DNA from: Sipunculus nudus | Taxonomy: Eukaryota > Annelida > Sipuncula > Golfingiida > Sipunculidae | Assembly: GCA_026874595.1 (NCBI GenBank) | Contig: CM049308.1 | Span: forward strand, 44,213,327-44,277,326 | Direction: 5' to 3' | DNA length: 64,000 bases | In this document: positions 45,093 through 56,155 of the stretch, in pieces | How the letters are laid out: every line of letters begins with the position of its first letter | Numbering within the stretch: position 1 is the stretch's first letter | The notes under the pieces: model-generated | What the model was told of the DNA's origin: nothing | The model's input: the letters and a program-made list of their open reading frames with translations, nothing else | Databases searched by the model: none | Position numbers and translations under genes: made by a program

Positions 45093-47006
45093 TTAGCTCA
45101 GCTGACTATAAGTCATCTGAGCTATAGTCGTGGTCCATTGTCCGTCGTCCGTCCGTCTGTCCGTCCGTCCGTCCGTCCGTCCGTCCGTCCGTAGATGTGG
45201 CACATTTTGAAACGGTAAGACCTAGGAATCCAAAATTCAGCATAATGTTAGATGTCCCCAAGATCTCCTACCAAGCCGAAAACTGGGTCTTTGCGACTTC
45301 TTTCCTTTGAGAAATTAAGGAAAAACCTCAATTTTTTATTAAAATCCTATTTTCACACTTCAGGACTGCCTAATATCAAAACGACTCATCTGTTTTTCCT
45401 CATATTTACCATAAATATTCTTCTATATAGTTCCTATGTACATGCCAGAAATTAAGTCTGTTAAGTATAAATTCTATAAGTTATGGGCCCAAACATAATG
45501 GACTTTGTAAAAAATCAGGAAAAATATTTACTCACTTAACATGAAAAAATTTTGAAACTAGAGTCTATTTTCCCAAGTATATAACTATGTTTAATTAAGA
45601 TTCAATTGTTTACCCAAAATTAGATCTGAATTTTGTAAATTTTTTAAGTAATTAGCATAAAAATAAAATCAGTACCTTAAATTTTGCCCAACTTTGACCA
45701 TGGCACGTTTTTTTCCTGTAAGTACCATTGATTTAATTTTCACAGCGTGTAAATATAAATATTCAATTTGTTTAAATCTGAAATTTGGAAGTAAAAGCTT
45801 GAAAATTAAGCTAGTTATTGATTTTTTTCATGAGGCTCTATTGTAGTCATTTGCTTTGATTACAGATTACAGATGCAGGGTCCCACTCCAGGTCACTGGA
45901 AGTCAGCTATGCCAGGGTTTCTGATTTGTTATAGTCACTGGGGGAGATCCCCTGCTGTGACAGGTGTACAGTTATTCTCATATCACCACCCCAATCACCC
46001 CCCCCCCCCCCCCCCCGCAAACCCAACCCACCAAGTGTTATGCAGTATTGTTATTGTTTTCACTGTATCTCCTCAATTGTAATGCTGTTTCCACTCTGAT
46101 ATGCAAAAACTTTCCTTGAAAAAGTAATTCAAGGTGTAATCCAGAAGATGCAATGTTGTGTAATGTAGCATTTTTAAAGAAATCATTTTTCTTTTAAATG
46201 ATTTTACCAATCATAATGGAACCCATCAGTATGCTTAAATTATTATAAAATATGAAGCACATTATGGATAAATAAAGACACAATTAAAAATTGTGAAATC
46301 TAAATCAAGTTTTTTTTTTAGATATTTATTGTTTTGCAGATTTAAAAGATATATTTTTGTGGTAAAAAAATAAATAAACATTTGTATGCATGATGTGGTG
46401 TTATCTTACAAGATTGAGATTTATGATGATGCAATTGAGAATTATGAATCAACTTTTATATTCAGATATATATGTTGTATTGAAAATGTATAGAAATATA
46501 AACTTAAATTAAAAAAAAAATTGATGTGATAAAAAAATGAGGATTTATTACAAACATTTGTTCATTATTTGTTCAGAATTTGATATCAGGCTTTGTTTGC
46601 CATGTTTTATGTTGTTAATTAGTTATATTTCAACTGTATACATTTCATAAAAAAAACATATATTTAATAATATATATTATACAAAAAAAAGATTCGATTG
46701 AACAAATGTGTAAACTACTGAATCGTCAACAGTTAATCAAAAAACCAACTAATGATCATGGTAATTGTACAGATCATTTGTTCACAAACTGCTCACATGC
46801 TTCAGTTTCAACATTAGGAAACACATGGTCAGGTCACAAAATATTATTTGCAACAATTTCTTGCTCATCAATACAAACCAATCATATAAACCAACCATGG
46901 CCTTTATTACCTCTTCCTCTTACACTTTATCTCCATTTGATATTATTTTAGATTTTTACCTTCAAGGTTAACGTCAGCTGAGCACAGTGACCCATAGGTC
47001 CCTTGT
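45093..47006 (+). mobile_element. Family A-alpha element, copy 6, young and complete
   Basis: It has the same organisation as the copy at 40154, with a C19 tract at 45998-46016 and a (TCCG)n tract at 45141-45193. It is inserted in A-gamma between GTTTACACA and TTCTCTATTTTTGAG, a site visible unoccupied at about 58730. Similarity to 40154-42050 is high throughout, including the non-functional short frames. Confidence 0.92.
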
Positions 47007-48275
47007 TTCTCTATTTTTGAGATATATAAATACAGACTAAATCTTGGCCTGTTGGTTAATCTGTTTGATGCTTCAGTTGAATGGGTTTATACTACCATTC
47101 TGATGATAAAATTTCCTTTAGCGAATCTCTTCCCATTCAGCTGAGCGTCTTGACCCATGGGTCACTTGTTTAGCTCAGCTGACTATAAGTCATCTGAGCT
47201 ATAGTCGTGGTCCTTTGTCTGTCATCCATCCTTCCGGCCGTCCGTTAACAGGGCACGTTTTGAAACCGTTGGACCCATGAATCCAAAATTTTGCATACAG
47301 TTTGATGTTCCCAAAATCTCCTACCATACCAAATATTGGGTCACTAGGACTTTGTTCCTTCCAAATATAAAGGAAAAACCTCCATTTTCCATAAAAAAGC
47401 CTTTGTTACACTTCCAGGCTGCCTAATATCGAAAAACACTGGTCTGTTTTTGATTATGTTTAGTATTCATATACTTCTATACAATTTTAGCGAACCTGTG
47501 AGCTTGTGCGATGGCGCAGCGTCGTCCGTCAGCCGTCCAGGGCTGGCTTTCCGCCGTTCATGGCTGTAAGTCAGAAACCGTCGGAGCTAGCAGCTCCAAA
47601 TTACATGTAAGAATTAGTCACATGGGAAACTTGGTGCCCTGGAGCTTATTATTAGGTGTCTGCATTAATTTAGATTTGATAGAGAAAAGCTTAAAAAGCT
47701 TTAAAAATCTTCTTCTCTGAAATTGTCAAGCCAAATTGTCCAATATTTTACAGAAATGATTCCTGGAACAATCTCTCTCAAGTTTGTTCGAATGGTTCCA
47801 GTTCAGAGATTTTTGGCTGAGTTACAGGAGGTTGAACTTAGTCATCTGTCCAAAAAAGCACACTTAAATTAAAATCTCAGAAACGACTAGAGCTATAATC
47901 ACCAAATTTTATACCAACATTTGTCACATATGTCATATCTGATTCTGAGGTATTGGTGGCACCACCTACATTGATGTGTTTTTTACAAGGGAAAATGTAA
48001 TTTTAAACTCTTCTAGCTTATATACTGATTTATGATGAAACTGTTAAGCTGATTGGTTTAAACTTTACAAGAATTATTAAATGGTAGGGTTTTGCCAGTT
48101 TTATAAGAATAGATTGGGTAAATACAGTTTTAAAAAAACATTGTAGCCAATTGAAAAAGGCTTTCTGTATTTGAAAACAGATTTAACAACATACTGAGTT
48201 TCAGCAGTTAAGTCAAGAGGTCACTCAGTACAAACAGGTGGGGTCCAGACATCACCATTGCAACTGACCTGGCTC

Positions 48276-48352
48276 GGGGGGGGGGGGGGGGGGGTCTAGA
48301 CAATGTGTCTAGATGTCAAAACACAGCGTCTAGACGTCTAGACACAATGTTA
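48276..48352. repeat. Poly-G19 and TCTAGAC-rich palindromic patch
   Basis: A run of 19 G is followed by repeated TCTAGAC/GTCTAGA words, including CGTCTAGACGTCTAGACAC. It occurs only in this C copy. The G-run could form a quadruplex, and both parts are typical sites of replication slippage or assembly error. Confidence 0.7.
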
Positions 48353-48439
48353 AGATGCAGAATTCCCAGATTATTGGAACCATATCTTTCAACTTTTTGA
48401 ATAATATTGGTTTGCGTTATAAGCGAATTGGGTTTATTA

Positions 48440-49546
48440 TCAGGTCACATGTGAACTGCTGCGCCCTCATTTTTGGTTGACCTCTGACCTTTCCTCACTT
48501 TGATAGCTTTATTACATACACTAAAAATGGTGGCGCCACCTGCAACCGTTTTTGCACAACGTCCATCTGTTCATATGCCTTGGGATGGCGCCATCAACAT
48601 TCACGTTTACTCTGCAGACATCCAAGCTCATATCACGGGAACTGTTTGACCGATTGGGCCAAAGTTTTGCATGTGTATAGATCTCACATAGCTCTTCATC
48701 ATAGGCAAAACTGGTAGTGCCACGTGCAACCATTTATGCACAGCATCCATCTAATCATCTGCCTTGGGATAATATCACTCATATCTCTGCAGTGGTTTGA
48801 CTTATCCACCTGAAATTTTTCAGGTTTATACATCCTGGACAGCTTTCTAGATTTTATGACAGGTGGCACCACCTACATTCACGTTTACTCTGCAGACACC
48901 CAAACTCATATCTTGTTAACTGTTTGACTGATTGGGCCTAGATTTTGCATTTGTATAGATCTCTCATAGCTCTTCATCTTAGGGAGAACTGGTGGTGTCA
49001 CCTGCAACCATTAATGCACAGCACCCACCTGTTCATCTGCCTTGGGATGAAATCACACATATCTCAGCAGTGGTTTGACTAATCCACTTGAAATTTTGCA
49101 GGTTTATACATCCTGGACAGCTTTCTCCATTTTATGACAGGTGGTGCCACCTACATTCACGAACCTGCAGACATCCGAGCTGATATCTCTGGAACCGTTT
49201 GACCGATTTGGCCAAAATTTTGCTTGTGTATAGATCTCACATAGCTCTTTATCATAAGCAAAACTGGTGGCGCCACCTGCAACCACCTATGAACACCTTC
49301 CATCATATCTCAGCAGTGGTTTGACTTATCCACCTGAAATTTTGCAGATTTATACATCCTGGACAATTTTCTCGTTTTATGACAGGTGGCACCACCTACA
49401 TTCACGTTTACACTGCAGACATCCATGCTAATATGCAACACACCTCACTCTATTCCCCTTGCCACTTTATCCATGCCTCTCTTCACCCGTCCCACCCTGA
49501 TTTCTGCGGATATACATAGTCGCTTGTCGACTATCCATTTTCTAGT
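48440..49546 (+). mobile_element. Family D element, copy 7, 5' truncated
   Basis: D text starts at GGTCACATGTGAACTGCTGCG without the hairpin and runs through core units with decayed palindromes (GGTGGCACCACC, GGTGGTGCCACC). The 3' end has TGCGGATATACA, GTCGCTTGTCGACTA and TTCTAG plus T. Confidence 0.75.
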
Positions 49547-51316
49547 TTTATAATGTCCTAGTCTGAATTTGCAGGTCTGAAATGTCCATTTTGCTGAAAT
49601 CATAATGACTAAGGTAGATATGCAGGACTTAAAAGGATCAATATTAAATTTTAAAAATAAACCTCCATTCATACTCCCAAACTTTGCCCAGGTTAGCATT
49701 CGGCCTGTAGGCCTTGTCTTGACATGGTGTATGGAAACTTGAATAAAAGCCAAAAATTAGGTCAGCATTGAATATTGTTTTGAAGTTATAGGTCAAAATA
49801 TAATGCAATTTTTTAAAAATCAGGAAATATATTTACTCACTTACAGTGAGAATTGCTGAAGCTGGAGACTTTTTTCAGGGACGTAACTTTATTAAATCAA
49901 GATTCAATTGTTAACTCAAAATTAGATCTGAATTTGGCAAATTTTTTAAGTTATTAGCATAAATAAAAATCAATACCTTAAATTTTGACCAACTATGGCT
50001 TCGGGGCAGGTTTTTCTCCTGTTAGCACTGTTGATTTAATTTTCACAGCATACATACATAAGGATTTAATCTTTTAAAATCTGAAATTTCAAAGGAATTG
50101 ATTGAAAAGAGAGGCTTTTATTCAAGTTTCCATACACCATGTCTAGTGTGGTTTACATCAGGCCCACCTAGTAGTACAGCCTTCACTTGTATTATGTAAC
50201 CCTCTCCAGGCAGCTTGCCTTGGCTCAGGTTGGCCACTACTAGCAGGCTTCCCCTCTGCCCTGCACTCCCCCCCCCCCCCCAGCTGGTGCATAAACTAGA
50301 TGAATGTTATAATTTTCTGTATTTGATTCATTCTTATTCTAGGCTGTGCTACATTTTAGATTTTGTACTGTACCACCAGGGTTACAATGATTAAAATGCA
50401 CATTTTATTGTGTCCACAAAGTGGTGTATTCCTATATGAAAGTGTGGATGTTCATCAGATAAGTAATTCTTTACTTCAGAAGAGCAAAAACTTCACCAGT
50501 TGTGAAATTGACTATTAATTCCAGTAAAAAATTATAGCTGAGTTAGTAATTAGCACAATGATGATGTTTGTCCCTCATTATACTAACAGTATACTATACT
50601 TTATTTGAAAAGATGGTTTTATTTTATCAGATTTACTGAATCTTTTATTTTGGTGAATAAAATTAAGCATGTACTGAAAGCTCCAATGTACAAAACCTTT
50701 CAATAGTGATTCAAAGAATAATCTTGAAGATGCCATGTTGTGGCATTATTTTCTTTTAAATTCACTTTAAACTTTTGTGATTTAAAAATAATAAAATATA
50801 TGTGAATGCATAATATGACCCGATATGACCTACACTCTGGATAAATAAATAATGATTGCAACTTAGAATTTGGATATTTCAACTTATATTTTCAGAATTT
50901 TGTTATTACAAATTTATAAAACTTGTAAATAAAAAAAATGAATCGGATAAAATCTGTTGATTGAAAAAGTGTCTATGCTAAAAAATAGGCTTAAATATAA
51001 ACTTAAATGCATTATTCCCTTGAAAGTGAAATAAAGGTATTAGTCCATTCTGTCCACTTGCCTGTCCATCTGTAAATTTTTCATATGCATCACAGTATCT
51101 CAAAACATTTACTGTTTTCTTCTTGACAGTCTTGTCAAAGTATTAGTTTTGCAGTCATATAATTAAAACTTTACTATAACCTAGTAGGGGGCCCCTTTCC
51201 TTTTAGCCTTCATATGCTTGTATATATGAAAAACATTAAAATAGAATATTTTGCATATTTTGCATTTGCAAAAATTTCAAAATTCAGCTGAGCGCCGTGA
51301 CCCATGGGTCCCTTGT

Positions 51317-51498
51317 TTTAATGATTGGTTCCTTTAAGAGGACCTTGGTTGTCTGATTTGAGACCTGTCAGAAATCAAATATGGCCAAAAGTTAGCCATC
51401 TTTAAAATTCCATTTGAACATATTATCTCAAGAACTGTTAATGTAAATGAGGTTATGACCTTTCCTGTGAGAGTGGCCTTGACCTTGAATATTCCCAT
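51317..51498 (+). repeat. Core G host sequence, left part
   Basis: It contains GAACTGTTAATGTAAATGAGG and GAGAGTGGCCTTGACCTTGA, which match G units at 170-200. It is interrupted at 51499 by A-alpha and resumes at 55395 with AATTCACACAAAATTTTTAA, as in the unbroken text at 190-240. The first 100 bp also match A-beta text at 53915-54010 (ATTATCTCAAGAACTGTTAA), linking G to the A-beta interior. Confidence 0.6.
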
Positions 51499-54400
51499 TT
51501 TTAGCTCAGCTGACTATAAGTCATCTGAGCTGTAGTCTTGGTCCATTGTCCGTCTGTTTGTCTGTCCGTCCGTCATGCCGTCCGTCCGCCCAGATGTCCG
51601 TCCGTAAGACTGGCACGTTTCCACACCATTGGACCTATGAATCTGAAATTCGGCATACAGTTAGATGTCCCCAAAATCTCCTACTATGCCGAAAATTGGG
51701 TCAATAGGACTTTGTTCCTTCGAGATATTAAGGAAAAACCTCAATTTTATATTAGAAATCTTTTTTCACACTTCAGGACTGCCTAATATCAAAACCACTC
51801 ATCCGTTTTTCCTCATATTTACCATAAACATTCCTCTATATAGTTCCTATATACATGCCAGAAATAAGGTCTGTATTAATTTAAAAAAGTTATGGGCTCA
51901 AACATATTACATTTTGTAAAAAATCAGAAAAGATATTTGATCGCCTAACACAAAACATGTTACAGCTAAGGACTTTTTTCCAGTAATATAACTTTAATTA
52001 ATCAAAATTAAATTGTATACACAAAATTAGATCAAAATCTTTTAAATTTTTAGCTCAGCTGACTTTCAGTCATGCTGGGCTATAGCGATTGGTCTTTGTC
52101 CGTCGTCCTTCCGTCTGTCCGTCCGGCCGGCCATCTGTCCGTTAGCAGGGCACAAATCGTAACCGTAGGGGCTAGGGCCATGAACCCTATGCAGTCTTAG
52201 AGGTTCTAAAAAGATCTCCTTGCAAACCTGAAATTAGGTCACTGCGACCTATATTCTCGAAGTTATGGGGTGTGTTTGCACCCCCAAGAAATAATTCTTT
52301 TAGCCAAAATTTTCATCCCAAACCTTCCATCTTTCACATACAGCTCACCTACCAACAGGGGAAGGACCATAATTATTTTGAGTTCACAAGGTCAAAGGTC
52401 AAGGTCACAGAACCAACTTCTTTGAAAAGCCTGTGGATGCATTTTTAGCCAAACCTTTCATCCCAATTCTTTGATCTTTCACATACAGCTTACCTACTAA
52501 GTGGGAGAAGAATCCTATAGATGTTGAGGTCACAAGGTCAAAGGTCAGGGTCACAGGATCCACTTCTTTGAAAAGGTTGTGGACACATTTCAAGCTAGAC
52601 CTTTCATTCCAAACCTTTCAGCACTGATATTGCTTCCCTGCCAACAGGGGAAAAGACCTGTTGATTTTGAGGTCAAAGGTCAAGTTCACAGCACCCTCTT
52701 CTTGCGTGGAGTCATTTTCAGGCAAACTTTTCAATCTATTCTTTCCATCTGTCATATATGGCTTACCTACCAATAGGGGAAGAAGCCTATTGAAGTTGAG
52801 TTCAAAAGGTCAAAGGTCAAGGTCACAATATTGTTCTAAATGCTTGTGAACATATTTCGAGTGAAACTGTTCAACCCAAACCTTCAGTCTTTCTCATATG
52901 CCACATCTATGCATCACTCAATGTGATTCAAACTTCATATTTATGGGTCTTTTTGCATGAAGAAATAACTAATTGATTTTGAGGTCAGCTGGTCAGGAGG
53001 TTAAAGGTTGCAGGTCTAAGTTATACACTCATTGGTTGCCAAGCAATTACACCCGGCCAGATGTAATTCGTTAGTAGTTACCCATCATTTAGAAAGAATC
53101 CAGTTGATATGTGGCCAAAAGGCCAAGGTCATAGGTCAGGTCAACTTATTTTGTAGACCATCTCTATTTTTCTTGTATATATAAGCTTGCACTCCAGGTG
53201 GTACATCTCACCGTGTGGCTGTAATTATGAGTGACACTGGTGACATATGACTCCCTTTTGTATCAGGCTATTAAGTGATAAGGCTGAGTGATAAGTACCT
53301 CGTTACTGCATAACAAAACACTGTTGTTGGAATACTTCAGCCAGGAATTAACACTATGAGAGTATAGTATTAAGGTTTAGCTACTGATTTATAAGATGAT
53401 GGGAACATTTTGCAGTTTATTTTATGGAATCATAGCAATAAACTTAGTTTCCTAGATATCTGAATATTTTTATATAAATTACCACATATAAAAGCAAGTG
53501 TTTGTTCTCATAATATGTGGATGTGTACTTGATTTAGGATGGCTTTATTTTATTACAAGACTCTTAGTCATACTTTCTGCATTTCTTTTCTTTCAGGTTT
53601 TGCAGTTTACCAACCCTGCTGACCCCATTGAAAAGCAGAGTGATAATAAAAAATATTGGACCTACACTTTTACATTTGCATATCTGTAAATCCGATATGA
53701 GCGCCTGAACATGCCTTTTGAATTGTTTTGGACATTCATTACTGTAACATCATTTGGAGAATTTGCCCCAAGTTTGGTCTCTTATTGGAGGATGTGTGAT
53801 ATCAAATGTCAGACTTGTCAGAAATCCATTATGTCTGCCAGTTAGCCACCTTAGAAATCCTTTTTTCAGTGCAGTTTCAGTAATTTTTCTTCAATTTTTG
53901 GTCCGATTTAGAGAATGGTTGTTGTCTGATTTCAGACCTGTCAGAAGTCCAAAATGGCCACCAGGCAACCATCTTTAAATTCCTTTTGATCATATTATCT
54001 CAAGAACTGTTAAAGTGAAGGCAGTTGGACGTATATTAATGTAATCTTGCAAAGAATTGGGTAAAATATTTCTTAATAAATATTATCATCATATATGAAA
54101 ATGCAGTACAGTTGGCTTATATTGAATAAAAATTCATACAGAAGCACCTGTTTCTCAATAATTCATGCATGGATTTCCTTGATTTTTGCTATATATTTTG
54201 ATCTTATATTTGCCCTTTGTGGTGTTCCTTTTGAGACTGACAGGTATCAAGTAAGCTATGGGAATAGTTCTGGATACCTTAACAATCATACATTTTCCTC
54301 AGACCATCAATTCACTGTGTTTTAACCAGACATAGGTGATATATATTTCTGTTGTCGTAGAAAATTTCAACAAATTGGCAAATTGGTTCTTCAAAATTTG

Positions 54401-55394
54401 ACTGGAAGTTGTGAATCTCAGCCCATGATGTCGCAGGTCATGCTTGGCAGCTGAGCGTCATGACCCATGGGTCACTTGTTTAAAATATTAGCAAGAATAA
54501 AAATTGGTACCTTAAATTTTGCCCAACTTTGGCCACGGCACGTTTTTTTCCAGTAAGTACTGTGGATTTAATTTTCACAGCATGTGCACATTAGGATTTA
54601 ATCTGTTAAAATCTGAAATTTGCAGTTAATATCATACCACAGGGAGCCTTTTCCTCTGGCAACCCCCCCCCCCCCCCCCATTCTGTTGACAGACCTGTAC
54701 TATGAACTAGATGAATCTTAAAATTAACATTTTTTTCAGCAATGAGCAGTAACAACAGAGACCCCTCCCCCACCCACCCCTTCAATACACAGGACTTATA
54801 AACAAGATGAGTTCTATAATTTTAATGTTAAATAAATTCTTTTTGATAAGACTTCGACAATTTTGATTGTTTTAAAGAAAAAAAATTGCAGGAATTTAAT
54901 CCTAATATTCAAATGTGATAAAATATTAGGATCTAATGTAAGTGCTTACTGACAAGATTTAAGATATAAGATATAAATACTTTGTAGCATTTCATTCATA
55001 TTTCTTAAAGTTGGCGGGGCCTAGGTGTGAATAACACTGTTATCTTAGTATTAAAATTAGAAATATTGGTCAAACTTTGTAGGAATAAATTTTTTATCTC
55101 ATATGGCTATATATTTAACTTTTGAAAACGTAATTACCTTCACACATTATTTGTTTATGAAATGTTACTTTTATATAACACTTACCGTAGGCCTATTTGT
55201 TCCCTTGGTGCATCACTAAATGGTTTAGCTCATGTCCATTATTCTATCATTTACAGAGTTTCATTTTAGCAGGGCCATTTTCTCATAGCTTTTCTAATGA
55301 TAATATACAAGAAAAGCCAAAAATATAAAAATATTTTGCAGTTACTAATATTTTCCAAAATTCAGCTGTGCGATGTGACCCATGGGTCCCTTGT
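51499..55394 (+). mobile_element. Family A-alpha element, copy 8, with nested A-beta
   Basis: The 5' end is TTTTTAGCTCAGCTGAC with a GTCY tract to 51606. The body runs to 52047 and resumes at 54480 (AAAATATTAGCAAGAATAAAA), exactly continuous with the intact copy at 34050. A C17 tract (54663) and a diverged 3' part lead to CAGCTGTGCGATGTGACCC and CCCTTG plus T. It lies inside G core text. Confidence 0.85.
52048..54479 (+). mobile_element. Family A-beta element, copy 3, complete
   Basis: It runs from TTTTTAGCTCAGCTGACTTTCAG, through a GTCC/GGCC tract, several units with AAGGTCAAAGGTCAAGGTCAC (about 52385, 52540, 52670, 52810) and the blocks CTGGTGACATATGACTCCC and GGTTTTGCAGTTTACC, to CAGCTGAGCGTCATGACCC and CACTTG plus T. 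It is 2.43 kb long and the only complete A-beta in the window, so it defines the subfamily. The insertion site is a T-run in A-alpha. Confidence 0.88.
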
Positions 55395-55520
55395 TGGTGA
55401 AATTCACACAAAATTTTTAATATCTCAGTAAGAGATACATGGAATGATCCAAGAATCAAATTGACCGAAGATCTTGGATAGCTTTGTCTTTTGCAGAAGA
55501 CAGTATGGCCCCTTTTGAAC
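55395..55520 (+). repeat. Core G host sequence, right part
   Basis: AATTCACACAAAATTTTTAA and CCGAAGATCTTGGATAG continue the G unit interrupted at 51498. It gives way to B core text at about 55521. Confidence 0.6.
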
Positions 55521-55898
55521 ATCCAATATTTCATGAAAAATTGGAATTTTCATGATTAATGCACATGTATAGACTTTTTTTAGCAATGCTTTCAGAAATT
55601 AGCCTGATTTTTGGTGTGTGGACAGATTATGACTAGTTACAGATTGAGTTTCTTTTTTTGTCGGCTTGACCTGCATTTGACCATATGACAGCTCCTTAAC
55701 AAAGAAAATTCATGAAAAATAGAAATTTTCATGACAAATGCACATGTACAGTGGGTTTTTTTTTGCAATGCTTGCAGATATTGGCCTAATTTTTGGTGTG
55801 TGGGCGCATAATGATCACTAACAGATCAAGTTTGTGTTTTGTCCCAGTTGACCTTCTTTTGACCATACGACGGCTCCTGCACATTGAAAATTTCATGG
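55521..55898 (+). mobile_element. Family B core fragment, about two units
   Basis: Two 180-bp core units, with TTTCATGAAAAATTGGAATT, GCACATGTATAGAC and TTTTTGGTGTGTGGACAGA, without either B terminus. It is more diverged than the trimer at 21083. It is cut at 55899 by a sequence opening TACCATAAATTTTCGC. Confidence 0.65.
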
Positions 55899-56155
55899 TA
55901 CCATAAATTTTCGCATACATAGAGATATTTGCTCTTAAAAAAATAATCCAGGAATGGAGGGGTCGCCTTATGTTGGGGTCTAAGCCTGACAGTTAAAATT
56001 TTACCCCGACTTTGTCGAACTGTGGACCTGAATGTCTAGTTGTCGCAGATAGGACTTGCCTAATCGCTTATCAGATGTTCATTTCCGGGGATATTGGGTA
56101 CATATTTGGCCCTTTCAGTCATTAAATACTGTGGAAATAGATTTCCATACTATTT
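55899..56155. other. Unassigned; possible TIR element start
   Basis: It opens TACCATAAATTTTCGCATAC, reminiscent of the TACCGTA ends at 443, 8491 and 36479, followed by GGAGGGGTCGCC. No matching right end was found. It is interrupted by A-gamma at 56156. Confidence 0.3.

Larger units (their letters stand above)
38210..47169 (+). mobile_element. Family A-gamma element, copy 1, with three nested elements
   Basis: The 5' end is TTTTTAGCTCAGCTGACTTTC. The 337-bp core units contain CTGCAGACTGGTGGCGCCACC (palindromes at 38540, 38877, 39215, 39463, 39785, 40127). It is interrupted by A-alpha (40154-42050), D (43062-45073) and A-alpha (45093-47006). The 3' text TTTGAGATATATAAATACAG and the terminus CAGCTGAGCGTCTTGACCC, CACTTG plus T close it at 47169. 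The second copy at 56156-58898 gives the uninterrupted order and confirms the reconstruction. Confidence 0.85.
47487..49717 (+). mobile_element. Family C element, copy 5, with nested D
   Basis: The 5' end TTTTAGCGAACCTGTGAGC is intact, followed by GTCGTCCGTCAGCCGTCC and core text to about 48250. Next come a G19 tract and a TCTAGAC-rich patch, then D sequence (48440-49546). The C 3' sub-type that follows (TCCTAGTCTGAATTTGCAGG) ends at CAGGTTAGC, CGGCCTGTAGGCCTTG plus T. The same 3' sub-type occurs at 9639 and 63341. Confidence 0.75.
47169..51316 (+). mobile_element. Family A-alpha element, copy 7, with nested C
   Basis: It starts at the very base where A-gamma ends: CACTTG, then TTTAGCTCAGCTGAC, so the two A elements are head-to-tail. 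The body is interrupted at 47487 by C and resumes at about 49718 (AAGTTATAGGTCAAAATATAATGC), with a C14 tract at 50268 and an AT-rich segment. It ends CAGCTGAGCGCCGTGACCC, CCCTTG plus T. Diverged, with no frame of note. Confidence 0.8.

Noticed and set aside
44913-45194. 93-codon frame ending in repeated SVRP
   Set aside because: It runs from a D 3' end across a junction into the (TCCG)n tract of A-alpha. The peptide is translated microsatellite.
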